From: Marinomonas ostreistagni
GTDB lineage: Bacteria; Pseudomonadota; Gammaproteobacteria; Pseudomonadales; Marinomonadaceae
Assembly (NCBI RefSeq): GCF_016461785.1
Contig: NZ_JAEMUH010000008.1
Coordinates: 62,001-126,000, forward strand
Direction of reading: 5' to 3'
DNA length: 64,000 bases
Shown here: piece after piece, positions 35,263-44,502 of the stretch
Layout: each line of letters starts with the position of its first letter
Position numbering within the stretch: the first letter of the stretch is position 1
Translations under genes and position numbers: made by a program
The notes under the pieces: model-generated
What the model saw: only the letters and a program-made list of their open reading frames with translations
What the model was told of the DNA's origin: nothing
Databases searched by the model: none

Positions 35263-35957
35263 TGGGACCAAGTCTTCATTTATCTAATGTTGGTGTCACA
35301 GTAAAAGGACAAGTCCTCGTGACACCACTAAGCCTGCAACTAGAGGGTGGCTTGTGGCATGGCATTGCTGGCCCCAATGGCGGTGGTAAAAGTACCTTAC
35401 TCAAAGCGATCGCAGGCCTTCACAATCATGTGGGTGAAATAGCCTTACATTGGCCTGCAGATCGTGGGCAGATCGGCTACATGCCTCAATTATCACCTTT
35501 TGATGCTTCACTTCCCGTGACGGCGCTGGATTTCTTACGTATGCATTGTGATAAGCAACCTGTATGGCGGCGCTATCGAGGCAACTCTTCTATTGAGCAA
35601 GTGATCGAAAGAGTACAAATCAAAGGTCTACTTAATAAACGCTTAGGCACGCTTTCGTCAGGAGAGCGGCAGCGGGTTTTATTGGCTTGTGCGTTGGTTA
35701 AACAACCCGACATTCTGTTATTGGATGAACCGTTAGCAGGAGTTGATAAAGCAGGTCGAGAGCAAATTATGTCTCTGCTCCGCGAGTTCAAAGCCGAAGG
35801 TGGTACGCTGATTATGATCGAGCACGACTGGCAAATCTTACAGGCTCATTGTGATACCCTGTCATGGATTGATGGCGGCTTGCTGCACCACGATTCTCCC
35901 GACACTGTTTTTTCCCAAATAAACAGCCTTCATTTAGGTCTTCGCCATGCTAGCTAA
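35259..35957 (+). CDS. Metal ABC transporter ATP-binding protein
   Basis: 232 residues. Walker A GPNGGGKST (38-46), signature LSSGERQRVLLACAL, Walker B ILLLDEPLAGVD, and the switch His in MIEHDW. Cytosolic energising subunit for the permease encoded next. The start overlaps the binding-protein stop by 4 nt, and its end overlaps the permease gene by 11 nt. Confidence 0.92.
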   Translation: MMGPSLHLSNVGVTVKGQVLVTPLSLQLEGGLWHGIAGPNGGGKSTLLKAIAGLHNHVGEIALHWPADRGQIGYMPQLSPFDASLPVTALDFLRMHCDKQPVWRRYRGNSSIEQVIERVQIKGLLNKRLGTLSSGERQRVLLACALVKQPDILLLDEPLAGVDKAGREQIMSLLREFKAEGGTLIMIEHDWQILQAHCDTLSWIDGGLLHHDSPDTVFSQINSLHLGLRHAS

Positions 35958-36843
35958 TCTACACAGTTTCTTTTCAGGGCTAGTGGACGCTGGCTTATTA
36001 CCCACTATGTTCAGTTATGGCTTTGTGGTTAATGCCTTCATCGCCTGCCTGATGATCGGCCCTCTACTCGGCTTATTAGGCACCTTGGTGGTGGTAAAAC
36101 GCCTGGCATTTTTATCCGAAGCGGTTGGGCACAGCGCTTTAACTGGTGTATCCATTGGTATTTTGATGGGAGAGCCTGTCACCGAACCTTGGATCAGTCT
36201 ATTCGCCTTCTCGGTCCTATTTGCTCTGACACTGCAGTGGGTACGAGGCAGAACCACTGTCCCTTACGATGCCTTGATTGGGGTATTCCTCGCCTTTGCT
36301 TTGGCGCTCGGCGCAGCATTACTGATGTTTGTCGCAAAGAAGATTAATGCACACTTGGTAGAACAAGTGTTGTTTGGCTCTATCTTAACGGCCTCTGCCT
36401 ATGATTTAGTGATTTTGGCCCTCATCACCAGTGTGGTCTTAGTCCTCGCGTTTTTCAGTGCCAACGATGCCTACTTAAACGCCCTCAGCCCAGACATCGC
36501 TCGTTCACGACGCATTCGCACCACACTGCATGATTATGGCTTTGTGCTACTGATTGCATTAGTCACGGTAGCAGCCGTCAAAATCATCGGCGCCATTTTA
36601 GTCGGCGCACTACTGTTAATCCCAGCGGCCAGCGCCCGATTAATGGCTCGGGACTTACGTGGCATGGTGGGGTATTCCGTACTGATTGCCACCACCAGCG
36701 CCTTGATTGGCGTGCTACTGCCCATGCATATGAAGTGGGCCATTGGCACTGGCCCTGCCATCATTCTAGTGGCGTGTGTGTGGTTCGTTATCGCCATTTC
36801 TGTTTATTCGTTGCGTAAAGGAGGACAACCGGCATGCGCATAA
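35947..36843 (+). CDS. Metal ABC transporter permease (ZnuB/MntB/FpvE family)
   Basis: 298 residues with about eight helices. FLSEAVGHSALTGVSIG is the EAA-like motif of the ABC-3 family (zinc, manganese and iron importers), and VAAVKIIGAILVGALLLIPAASARL is the conserved later helix. It overlaps the ATPase gene upstream and the second binding-protein gene downstream (10 nt), indicating tight coupling. Confidence 0.92.
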   Translation: MLANLHSFFSGLVDAGLLPTMFSYGFVVNAFIACLMIGPLLGLLGTLVVVKRLAFLSEAVGHSALTGVSIGILMGEPVTEPWISLFAFSVLFALTLQWVRGRTTVPYDALIGVFLAFALALGAALLMFVAKKINAHLVEQVLFGSILTASAYDLVILALITSVVLVLAFFSANDAYLNALSPDIARSRRIRTTLHDYGFVLLIALVTVAAVKIIGAILVGALLLIPAASARLMARDLRGMVGYSVLIATTSALIGVLLPMHMKWAIGTGPAIILVACVWFVIAISVYSLRKGGQPACA

Positions 36844-37577
36844 TCCTAATCAGTCTGTTCGCGCTTCTTGCCAATATTGGACACGCGGCTAGCCTCGCGA
36901 CGGTGTCACCGATTGCCCATAGTATGAGTAGCGCTCTCAGCGAAAACACACCTATTGAGGTCACTTATTTGCCTCCTACCCGGCTACCGATCAATCGTAT
37001 ACCGAGTTGGCTAAACCGCTCGGCAACGGAACCGATGGCGCACTTTGATGCCATTGTAAACATCAGCTCTATGCGCCCAGACCTTGCGTTCTACGTGCCT
37101 TTACGCAGTCGTAATATTCGCATTGTGCCAATTGATATCGCCAAAGCTTTGATCCCTGGTGGAGAACAAGTGGCTACTCATCAAGCTGATGAGTACTTTT
37201 GGCTGAACACCAATAACGCCTTACTCATGCTCGGCATTTTAAAGCGAGACTTGTCCACCCTATGGCCTGAATACGCAGAGCAGATCAGTCAAAACTATCA
37301 AACGACTAGTGCAGCGTTACGTCAGTTAGCATTGGATATTGATGACGCTTTACTGATGAAGGGATACGACGCCATTGAACTGGATAAATCCTCATTAGAG
37401 CCTTTTAGCAAGGGGTTATTGCTGCCCACTCTTGATGCTTCTGAAGCGGAGGGGTTAAACACTGTCACTCTCTCAAGCAAGGCTTCAGCAAGCACTTGGC
37501 AGGTAGACGACTTCAGTCGCTACAGTGAGGTACCGTTTGTTGAACGCTGGCAACAAGCCATCCAATCCATGCCGTAA
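36834..37577 (+). CDS. Second, divergent binding-protein-like component (FpvF-like position)
   Basis: 247 residues with signal peptide (residues 1-18). The sequence looks like a metal-binding-protein fold (SLATVSPIAHSMSSALSENTPIEVTYLPPTRLPI...FDAIVNISSMRPDLAFYVPLRSRNIRIVPIDIAKAL; EYFWLNTNNALLMLGILKRDLSTLWPEYAEQI), but most of the expected His ligands are missing. In P. aeruginosa two periplasmic proteins, FpvC and FpvF, serve one FpvDE transporter, and FpvF may hold the siderophore; this could be the same division of labour. Last gene of the operon, followed by a strong terminator. Confidence 0.7.
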   Translation: MRIILISLFALLANIGHAASLATVSPIAHSMSSALSENTPIEVTYLPPTRLPINRIPSWLNRSATEPMAHFDAIVNISSMRPDLAFYVPLRSRNIRIVPIDIAKALIPGGEQVATHQADEYFWLNTNNALLMLGILKRDLSTLWPEYAEQISQNYQTTSAALRQLALDIDDALLMKGYDAIELDKSSLEPFSKGLLLPTLDASEAEGLNTVTLSSKASASTWQVDDFSRYSEVPFVERWQQAIQSMP

Positions 37578-37636
37578 TAACTGTTTTCAACGTTCTAAAC
37601 AGAGCGTTTTTCTCTCAACTATCTTCCTAGCATGCT

Positions 37637-37671
37637 AAAGCGGAGTTCAGTTTCTGAACTCCGCTTTTTTT
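37637..37671 (+). terminator. Strong terminator of the metal-uptake operon
   Basis: AAAGCGGAGTTCAG / CTGAACTCCGCTTT, perfect 14-bp arms, loop TTT, T tract. Confidence 0.95.
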
Positions 37672-37690
37672 ATTCTCAAAATCAATTAAT

Positions 37691-37716
37691 GCAAATTAAT
37701 GTAAATCAACGTAAAT
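37691..37716 (+). promoter_or_regulatory. Three tandem (G)NAAAT repeats upstream of the Fiu-like receptor
   Basis: GCAAAT, GTAAAT and GTAAAT at 37691, 37701 and 37711, exactly 10 bp apart, reading towards the receptor gene. A Fur-like element (ACTGATTATCGTTTAGC, about 37733-37749) lies between the repeats and the gene. Confidence 0.55.
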
Positions 37717-37807
37717 TTATTATTTAAATAATACTGATTATCGTTTAGCATTCGCTTCTCATTAAAAATATAAATAACACTAATATAAATTTTGTATGGA
37801 TAAACGA

Positions 37808-40030
37808 ATGAAAAACGCGGCTCCTAGTTACACTCCTTTCAAAGTAGCACCCATCGCTATCGCGGTCAGCTCAGCACTTGCAATGATGAGCTCCACAGCT
37901 CTTGCAGCAGAGCCAAGCACCGTTGAGTTGGAACAGATTGAAGTAGTTGATACTGCGCAAGATGGTTATGCGGTGAAATCAGCAGCGAGTGTGAAATACA
38001 CTCAGGAATTAGTAGATACTCCTCAGACAATCAATATTGTCAACGAACAGGTTTTAGAAGATCAAGGCGTCACTTCCCTTGAAGATGCCCTACGTAACGT
38101 AGCAGGTGTTTCTACTTTTGGTGCCGGTGAAGGCGGTGGCGGTAACGTTAACACAACAGATAACGTGACCATTCGTGGCTTTGATGCAAACGGCAGCATC
38201 TACTCTGATGGTATCCGCGATGTGGCAGGCTACAGTCGCGATACATTCAATACAGAACAAATTGAAGTAGCGAAAGGTGCCAACGGCACTATTTCAGGCA
38301 AAGGTTCAGCAGGTGGATCGGTTAACTTAGTCACCAAAGCAGCTAACCTACGTGGTGACAAAAGCAGTATCAGCGCCTCTTACGATGAGGGTGATACAGC
38401 CCGCTTAACAGGTGACTTTAATAAAGTGCTATCAGATGACAGCGCTCTGCGCTTAAACCTGATGGCTGAACAAGGTGGCGACTACTGGGACAACGGCGAA
38501 GAAGAATACAAGAGTTACGCTATCGCGCCATCTTATTTCACTAAAGTCAGTGAAGACACAGACTTGACCATCAACCTTATGCATATGAAGCAAGACAACA
38601 CTCCTGTGATTGGTTTGCCATTCGTTACGGAAACTGTTTCAACTGAAACAGGTTTACCAGAGGGTATGATCGCAGAACAGTACTGGAGTAATTACTACGG
38701 TGTTAAAGGGCTAGATTTCGAAGAAGTCGATGCAACAACCTTAACAGCAATCATCAACCATCAACTTAATAGCAGCTGGGCCTTCCGCAACCAAACTCGC
38801 TTTGGTGAAACAGAAACCAAGAGCATCGTTACACGCCCTTGGCCAAACTCAGATGGCACTTATAGCACTGAGCGTGCCAGCACTAACTTCAGTGAGAACC
38901 AACTGGCTGTTTCGCAATTTGATTTCTTAGGCGAAATAATGACGGGCTCAGTCAAACATGATCTTGTAGTGGGTGCAGAGATTTACCAAGAGACACAAAA
39001 GACACCAAATGTAAGTTTGGACAATGTCGTGCGCTCACAGACCAGTTACGATGCAACAAACCCCGGCGTCACCACAGCAACAGGATCGTACACTGTAGAT
39101 GGTTACTCTAAAGATGCTACCGCAACCGGCTTAGCCGCTTACTTAAGTAACACCGCCACGCTGAATGACAAGCTTCAATTAGCTGGTGGCGTACGTCTAG
39201 AGAAATACAAAATTGACAGTACACAAAACGTTGGTCGCGGCACGAGTGCGACATCCGTTAGCGCTGTCGACAAATCAGATCTAATTAGCTGGCATACGGC
39301 GATCAATTTTAAACCAAGCAACAACGGAAGTATTTACGCATCCTTTGCCAATAACCAAGAACCTAACGGCAACAATTTATCTCTGAATGGTCGTAGTGCT
39401 GAGCAAGTTGCAGAATACGCAAGCCTAGATCCTATCGAGTCCATCACTGCAGAGGTTGGTACGAAGTGGGAACTATTTGACGACAAATTACTACTAGCAG
39501 CCGCTGTTTTCCAAACCAACAAAGACGTTTACCAAACAGTTGATAACGTTTTGGAAGCATCCGGTGAGCAAGAAAGTAAAGGGATGGAACTGTCTGCTAC
39601 AGGTCAACTGACCGATACTATTAGTATCACTGCTAGCTACACTCATCAAAATGCGAAAGTCACTGAAGCGGCAGATCGAACAAACCGTTCAGGAGAAGTC
39701 ACCAATGCAACAGGGAATGGCTTGAGCTCTGCACCAAAAGACTCGGCTGCTGTGTGGCTGTCTTACCAAGGCGAGAAGTTAGGCCTAGGCTTAGGTGCGG
39801 AGTACAACTCAGGCAACGAATACTGGCGTCAAAACCGTGTTTACTTCACCACCGGTGATGTCACTTTAGTGAATGCCATGGCGAGCTACGCCTTCACCGA
39901 GAATCTGTCAGCGCAGCTTAACATCAGCAACTTAACCGATGAACGTTACGCATCAGACTACAGCGCTAAAGGCCATTTCTTACCTGGCAACCCTCGAAAT
40001 GTTAAGGCAACAGTGAAGTACGATTTCTAA
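37808..40030 (+). CDS. TonB-dependent siderophore receptor (Fiu/PiuA-like)
   Basis: About 740 residues. Signal peptide ends near LAA, TonB box EQIEVVD shortly after. The plug domain has DTPQTINIVNEQVLEDQGVTSLEDALRNVAGVS, NVTIRGFDANGSIYSDGIRDV and GSAGGSVNLVTKAA; the barrel ends ATVKYDF with the terminal Phe. The plug pattern and the PiuC gene directly downstream point to the Fiu/PiuA group, which takes up monomeric catechol-type ferric siderophores. I prefer the ATG at 37808 (GGAT just before) over one 12 nt earlier. Confidence 0.88.
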   Translation: MKNAAPSYTPFKVAPIAIAVSSALAMMSSTALAAEPSTVELEQIEVVDTAQDGYAVKSAASVKYTQELVDTPQTINIVNEQVLEDQGVTSLEDALRNVAGVSTFGAGEGGGGNVNTTDNVTIRGFDANGSIYSDGIRDVAGYSRDTFNTEQIEVAKGANGTISGKGSAGGSVNLVTKAANLRGDKSSISASYDEGDTARLTGDFNKVLSDDSALRLNLMAEQGGDYWDNGEEEYKSYAIAPSYFTKVSEDTDLTINLMHMKQDNTPVIGLPFVTETVSTETGLPEGMIAEQYWSNYYGVKGLDFEEVDATTLTAIINHQLNSSWAFRNQTRFGETETKSIVTRPWPNSDGTYSTERASTNFSENQLAVSQFDFLGEIMTGSVKHDLVVGAEIYQETQKTPNVSLDNVVRSQTSYDATNPGVTTATGSYTVDGYSKDATATGLAAYLSNTATLNDKLQLAGGVRLEKYKIDSTQNVGRGTSATSVSAVDKSDLISWHTAINFKPSNNGSIYASFANNQEPNGNNLSLNGRSAEQVAEYASLDPIESITAEVGTKWELFDDKLLLAAAVFQTNKDVYQTVDNVLEASGEQESKGMELSATGQLTDTISITASYTHQNAKVTEAADRTNRSGEVTNATGNGLSSAPKDSAAVWLSYQGEKLGLGLGAEYNSGNEYWRQNRVYFTTGDVTLVNAMASYAFTENLSAQLNISNLTDERYASDYSAKGHFLPGNPRNVKATVKYDF

Positions 40031-40088
40031 GACGGCTTCAATCTAGCTAGATAAGAGCCAAGTGACTCCCCTTCTTCGCTCTTACAGA

Positions 40089-40119
40089 GCAGCTGTGTTA
40101 GTTTCAGCACAGCTGCTTT
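40089..40119 (+). terminator. Hairpin after the Fiu-like receptor gene
   Basis: GCAGCTGTG / CACAGCTGC with a 10-nt loop and a short T run; a weak terminator or attenuator before piuC. Confidence 0.6.
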
Positions 40120-40162
40120 GCCGTTTTAGCTTTTCATTTACCTTTATAAGAAGCGTTTCAAC

Positions 40163-40849
40163 ATGTTGTTACACCTCAAAAATATTCTCACCAAAGAACA
40201 AGTCAAAGAGATTCGCCAAGCCTTAGATCAAGCCAATTGGCAAGACGGTAAACTCACCGCTGGCAACGCATCACGACAGCAGAAAAGCAACTTACAGCTT
40301 AACCAAGAAGATCCATTAGCCCGCAAGTTAGGGGACTTTTTATTACATACCTTGAGTCAACGGGAAGACTTTATGGGCAGTGCCCTACCTGCCAAAATTT
40401 TCCCGCCGATGTTCAATCGCTACGAAGGAGGTGGAGCCTTTGGCTACCATGTGGATAACGCCATCCGCCAGGTGCCCAACACACCGGTAAAGATTCGCAC
40501 CGATTTATCGATGACGATTTTCTTGAGTGAACCAGAAGAATACGAAGGTGGCGAGTTGGTCATTCAAGATACCTTTGGCACCCAAGAAGTTAAGCTGCCA
40601 GCAGGAGATATGGTGTTGTACCCTTCAACCAGCGTACACAAAGTTAACCCTGTGACTAAAGGCGCACGTGTCAGCTCCTTTTTTTGGCTACAAAGCTTAG
40701 TGTCCGATAACGAACAACGTCGCACCTTGCATCAACTTGATCAAAGTATTCAAGGCCTTAGAAAAGAACACGGCGAAGAAAGCGAACATATCCAAAACCT
40801 AATTTGGGTGTATCACAACCTGCTCCGCCAATGGAGCCAAACCAACTAA
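40163..40849 (+). CDS. piuC: PiuC/YbiX Fe(II)/2-oxoglutarate-dependent dioxygenase
   Basis: 228 residues, the PKHX/PiuC family found with Fiu/PiuA receptors. The iron triad is His96 and Asp98 (GYHVDNA) and His159 (STSVHKVNPV), and Arg169 (GARVSSFFW) fits the 2-oxoglutarate ligand. The N-terminus MLLHLKNILTKEQVKEIRQAL and the C-terminal helices match the family length. Its substrate is unsettled; a role in modifying the siderophore or aiding iron release is assumed. Confidence 0.92.
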   Translation: MLLHLKNILTKEQVKEIRQALDQANWQDGKLTAGNASRQQKSNLQLNQEDPLARKLGDFLLHTLSQREDFMGSALPAKIFPPMFNRYEGGGAFGYHVDNAIRQVPNTPVKIRTDLSMTIFLSEPEEYEGGELVIQDTFGTQEVKLPAGDMVLYPSTSVHKVNPVTKGARVSSFFWLQSLVSDNEQRRTLHQLDQSIQGLRKEHGEESEHIQNLIWVYHNLLRQWSQTN

Positions 40850-40852
40850 TGT

Positions 40853-41941
40853 TCAGAACGTCGATGCATTAGGTTGATACAAGCATTCGGACGTAATGTC
40901 CTGCACACTGGCACAGCCACACAGTGCCATGGTGGCTTCCAATTCATCCCGCAGGATGCGCAAGCAATGGGCTACCCCCAATGGACCCGCCACGGCTAGA
41001 GCGTAAAACAACGAGCGGCCAAGCAATACCGCATCCGCACCTAACGCAATCGCTTTAAAAATATCACTGCCACGACGAATACCGCTGTCCAATAAAACCG
41101 TCGTCTCCTTGCCTAGCGCAGCACGAATGGCTGGCAAGACCTCAATGGTAGCAGGTTGGCTATCGAGTACACGGCCGCCATGATTAGAGACGATGATGCC
41201 ATCTATCCCAAGTGCAACAGCACGTTGAGCATCTTGTATCGACATAACGCCCTTCAATAAAAGTGGCAGCTTAGTTTGCTCACGTAACCAAGCGAGGGTT
41301 TGCCAATCCGCAGCCTGTCCCATCCAACAGGAAAAAACTGAGTCGCCTTGCGCTGCACTAGGTAGGCTTTCTAAATTCACCGCTCTGACGCCCTCTGGCA
41401 ATGAAAAGCCTGCTCGCTGCTCAGCATTACGTACGCCGTTAATCGGCGCATCAGCAGTCACAACAATCGCTTGGTAACCGGCCTGCTCTGCACGGCGCAC
41501 AAGTTGCAAAGTGGTTTCACGGGAGGGCTGACAATACAACTGGAACCAACGGGTGGCCTCTGGCGACATTTGCGCCACATCCTCCAGAGGCGCACTGGCT
41601 AGGGTGGACAAACAAAACCCTACTTTTTGCGCTGCTGCGGCTTGCATCGTTCCGAGCTCTCCTGTGGGATGAGCCAACTTTTGATAGGCCAGCGGCGCTA
41701 CCAACAATGGCATGGCCAGATGCTGGCCAAATAAGGTCTGCTGACAACCGCCCTTGGCCATGTCTTCACATAACACACGCTGCTGTAACAAGACCTCATC
41801 GAGCTTTTGACGATTACGTTGGTACGTCAGGCCGTCCATAGCCGTTCCAGAGAGGTAAGCCCATGTAGGCGCAGGTAATATTTCTCTCGCATGTTGCTCA
41901 TAATCCGCTAATGAGCAAACACCTACAGGGATGGTGGACAT
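40853..41941 (-). CDS. FMN-dependent alpha-hydroxy-acid oxidase/dehydrogenase
   Basis: 362 residues, TIM-barrel flavoprotein of the lactate/glycolate oxidase family. LYCQPSRETTLQLVRRAEQAGYQAIVVTADAP binds FMN, KGVMSIQDAQRAVALGIDGIIVSNHGGRVLD holds the catalytic Lys and His, and VLLDSGIRRGSDIFKAIALGADAVLLGRSLFYALAVAG is the phosphate site. Substrate may be L-lactate or another 2-hydroxy acid. It is convergent with piuC (3 bp apart) and separated from the PepSY group downstream by only 10 bp. Confidence 0.87.
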   Translation of the reverse strand: MSTIPVGVCSLADYEQHAREILPAPTWAYLSGTAMDGLTYQRNRQKLDEVLLQQRVLCEDMAKGGCQQTLFGQHLAMPLLVAPLAYQKLAHPTGELGTMQAAAAQKVGFCLSTLASAPLEDVAQMSPEATRWFQLYCQPSRETTLQLVRRAEQAGYQAIVVTADAPINGVRNAEQRAGFSLPEGVRAVNLESLPSAAQGDSVFSCWMGQAADWQTLAWLREQTKLPLLLKGVMSIQDAQRAVALGIDGIIVSNHGGRVLDSQPATIEVLPAIRAALGKETTVLLDSGIRRGSDIFKAIALGADAVLLGRSLFYALAVAGPLGVAHCLRILRDELEATMALCGCASVQDITSECLYQPNASTF

Positions 41942-41951
41942 TTAAAACCTC

Positions 41952-42305
41952 TTATTTTGTTCGTTGCGGACGCTCTGCGGGCGGTGCAATAAAACGCACC
42001 ACGCCCAACAAACGCCATAGTTTGGCAAAGCTTTCTGGTGCAAAGTTCACTAGCACAGTCACCGCAAGAGCAGATACCGTAATCAACAATAGCCATGTCA
42101 TGATACCAATGCCAACACCCCAATGCTGAATCGCTGGGATCAAGGTACACAACAATGTTATCCAAGCGACACTTTGCAGTACACGGAACTCTTTGTTGGT
42201 AATCGCCATTTTCTTATACAGATCGCGATGGTGCTTTTGCACCGACACAGCAAAGTGCATAAAACTAAAGAAGCTGACAATTAAAATCCCCCATAATGCG
42301 GTCAT
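41952..42305 (-). CDS. DUF3325 membrane protein
   Basis: 117 residues, three hydrophobic helices (WGILIVSFFSFMHFAVSVQKHH, VLQSVAWITLLCTLIPAI, IMTWLLLITVSALAVTVLVNF). The pattern LYKKM...RVLQSVAWITLL fits DUF3325, a family that accompanies PepSY and DUF3649 genes near iron receptors. It overlaps the PepSY gene by 4 nt, so the three form one operon. Function unknown, probably a subunit of a haem-bearing reductase. Confidence 0.82.
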   Translation of the reverse strand: MTALWGILIVSFFSFMHFAVSVQKHHRDLYKKMAITNKEFRVLQSVAWITLLCTLIPAIQHWGVGIGIMTWLLLITVSALAVTVLVNFAPESFAKLWRLLGVVRFIAPPAERPQRTK

Positions 42306-44119
42306 TTTGCAGCTCCTTCTAAAGTGGGTTTACGAGTGACTGGTTTTGGGGATGCGACACGACGAGCCTTATTCTGTAAGTAACGCGCGGTGGCCAACAT
42401 AATGCCGCCTAATAGCAAGCACATTACATCGAAACTTAAACGCAAGACATCCACATGAACGATGGCATGTAAAAGGCTAGCGGAAGACGTTAGCGTGTCC
42501 AATACAGGAATCAAGCAGAACAGTGCACCAGCAATGCCGAGTTGCACCACCCAAGCGCCTTTATTGCGATAGAAAATCGCATGGATCAATGACAGTAGCC
42601 AAGCCACAAAGAAGCCATTGATTTCCCAGTTGCTACGATTTTCGAAGGTTGCAGGCAGTAAGCGGTTTAACCAGAAATACACTGCCACCGCACCGCACAA
42701 ACCAGCAATGCTGGCGATATTTGTGATCACCACTAATTCATAACCGAATTGGCCCATCTGGCGTTTGGCACGCTTGACCGCCCATAAGACAGAGCCCGTT
42801 CCCACCATAATCGTGCCCATCACACCCGCTAAGAAAAACGCCCAACGGGTAATCGCGTCTGCGAAACGCGCTTCATGTAGAGTATGCAGCACACCGCCGG
42901 CGGCACTGAAGAACGAATTGTTTTCACTCGCTTTCGCTTGACTACGTTCGACCTCCAATCCCGTCGCTGAGAACGTGACACTGTCATTGGAGCCACGCTC
43001 CGCCATTAACATATGGCGATCCACAGGGGAAAAGGTAAACGTCGCATCGGCTGTCAGAGGATTCTGAACCTGCACTCGGTTGATATCACCGCCAAACAAC
43101 AATTCGGCTTGAGTCAGCATGTTACGTAAAGGTGGTGTTGGTATGTCTTGACGACCTTGATGACGAGCCGCTTGACGACCTTCGCCGCGGGTTCTTCGTT
43201 CACCTAGACGCTCACCCTCTGTTTCGCGAGCATCACGATTCGGTCTCGCGCGTACTTCTGAAGTGTCAGCGCCAGCACGGGCCCTGTCTTGTCCGCGAGC
43301 GCCATTCATAGCTTGCGTACGCTGTTCCGTCATACGCCCACCTTCTGTACGGGTAGTCGTCAATGTGGCCAAGTCGCCTTGTCCACCGCGCGGGCCGTTC
43401 TCTGCCATTTGCTGTTGGGCATTAGGTGCTTGGTTACGTTCACCGCCACCGCCGCCTCCACGAGTATTTTCCGTCCAAAATATTAAACTAGAGGACAACA
43501 GCAACAAACCAGAAAAGGTAATCATAATGTGGAATGGCAACGCCAGCACCGCTGTCACCGCGTGGGCATCCGCCCAGCCTAAAGAACGGTTTTTGGTGCG
43601 CATCATAAAGAAGTCACTGAAGATTTTCCGGTGCATCACAATGCCACTTAAGATCGCAATAAACATCGCCATGGTGGCAATTTCGACCACGGTTCGAGCA
43701 AAGCCTCGCGGCATGCCGTACAACTCAAAGTGGAAGCGATACAGGAAGTCACCGCCACGGGTTTCTCGCCCATCAATGGATTCACCTGTCGCAGCGTTCA
43801 TGGTTTCTTGAGGACCACGGCGACGCTGGTTTTCACCTTCGTTCTGCCAACTTAGTCCTACCGTATTATCACGTACAGTCGGCAGAGAAATACTCCAGCT
43901 ATTGGCGTCAGGCGCTACCTCTGAAAGACGTTCATAGGCCTTCATAATCGTATCGTCGGTGACATATGATGCATGCTGCTCAGGCGTCATCCAATGGCTG
44001 ATTTCACCACGAAAATACGACAAAGTACCCGTTAGGAAAATCGCAAACAGTAACCAACCTAATAAAATGCTGCTCCACGTGTGCAGCCATGTCATGGTTT
44101 TACGTAACGGCCCCTTCAT
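42302..44119 (-). CDS. PepSY-associated transmembrane protein with Arg/Gly-rich insert
   Basis: 605 residues from the ATG at 44119, which overlaps the upstream stop (ATGA). KTMTWLHTWSSILLGWLLFAIFLTGTLSYFRGEI is the first PepSY_TM helix; others are at about 143-162, 192-215 and in the C-terminal third. Membrane-edge His pairs suggest haem ligation, as in FoxB-type siderophore reductases that free iron from ferri-siderophores in the periplasm. Residues about 220-325 are a long low-complexity stretch full of Gly, Arg, Asn and Gln, which is unusual for the family and may be a disordered periplasmic loop. Confidence 0.85.
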   Translation of the reverse strand: MKGPLRKTMTWLHTWSSILLGWLLFAIFLTGTLSYFRGEISHWMTPEQHASYVTDDTIMKAYERLSEVAPDANSWSISLPTVRDNTVGLSWQNEGENQRRRGPQETMNAATGESIDGRETRGGDFLYRFHFELYGMPRGFARTVVEIATMAMFIAILSGIVMHRKIFSDFFMMRTKNRSLGWADAHAVTAVLALPFHIMITFSGLLLLSSSLIFWTENTRGGGGGGERNQAPNAQQQMAENGPRGGQGDLATLTTTRTEGGRMTEQRTQAMNGARGQDRARAGADTSEVRARPNRDARETEGERLGERRTRGEGRQAARHQGRQDIPTPPLRNMLTQAELLFGGDINRVQVQNPLTADATFTFSPVDRHMLMAERGSNDSVTFSATGLEVERSQAKASENNSFFSAAGGVLHTLHEARFADAITRWAFFLAGVMGTIMVGTGSVLWAVKRAKRQMGQFGYELVVITNIASIAGLCGAVAVYFWLNRLLPATFENRSNWEINGFFVAWLLSLIHAIFYRNKGAWVVQLGIAGALFCLIPVLDTLTSSASLLHAIVHVDVLRLSFDVMCLLLGGIMLATARYLQNKARRVASPKPVTRKPTLEGAAK

Positions 44120-44448
44120 ACCGTTTGCCCTCCGAGTAACCACCAGCATCCCCACACCACTACGTTGGCACCCAACGCAATCCAGGCGCTACGGTAAAGA
44201 GAGTTAATCGCCACGAAGGTCATAATAGAAAAGGCGTAATAGAGGAAAAACATAAAATGCACGATGGTGCGCATTTCACGCTCTGTGCCGCCAAGGATAG
44301 CGCTGGTTAATAGACTTAACCCGGCGGACAAAACATATCCACCAATCAATGCTACAGCCAGACGGATCGCTAAAGACATCTTCGGCGACAGAGCAAGGCC
44401 ATACCCTTTTTTAATTGCATGCAACATTATTAAACATTTCATCCCCAT
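44116..44448 (-). CDS. DUF3649 membrane protein
   Basis: 110 residues, three helices. AIRLAVALIGGYVLSAGLSLLTSAILGGTEREMRTIVHFMFFLYYAFSIMTFVAI is the DUF3649 pattern; these small proteins precede PepSY and DUF3325 genes. The start may be any of ATGs at 44448, 44442 or 44427. First gene of the DUF3649-PepSY-DUF3325 operon, divergent from the MacAB-type exporter operon, with Fur-like boxes and GTAAAT repeats for both. Confidence 0.8.
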   Translation of the reverse strand: MGMKCLIMLHAIKKGYGLALSPKMSLAIRLAVALIGGYVLSAGLSLLTSAILGGTEREMRTIVHFMFFLYYAFSIMTFVAINSLYRSAWIALGANVVVWGCWWLLGGQTV

Positions 44449-44452
44449 TTAA

Positions 44453-44472
44453 AGATGAGAATGATTATATTT
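44453..44472 (-). promoter_or_regulatory. Fur-like box before the DUF3649-PepSY operon
   Basis: GATGAGAATGATTATATT, a partial Fur match, 5 bp upstream of the DUF3649 start, downstream of the minus-strand GTAAAT repeats. Confidence 0.45.
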
Positions 44473-44502
44473 ACAAGTTACATACCAAGCGACACCCCAA
44501 AC

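Noticed and set aside
43263-43811. 182-codon + strand frame opposite the PepSY gene
   Set aside because: A by-product of the Arg/Gly-rich GC-heavy insert; the PepSY frame has clear family motifs.
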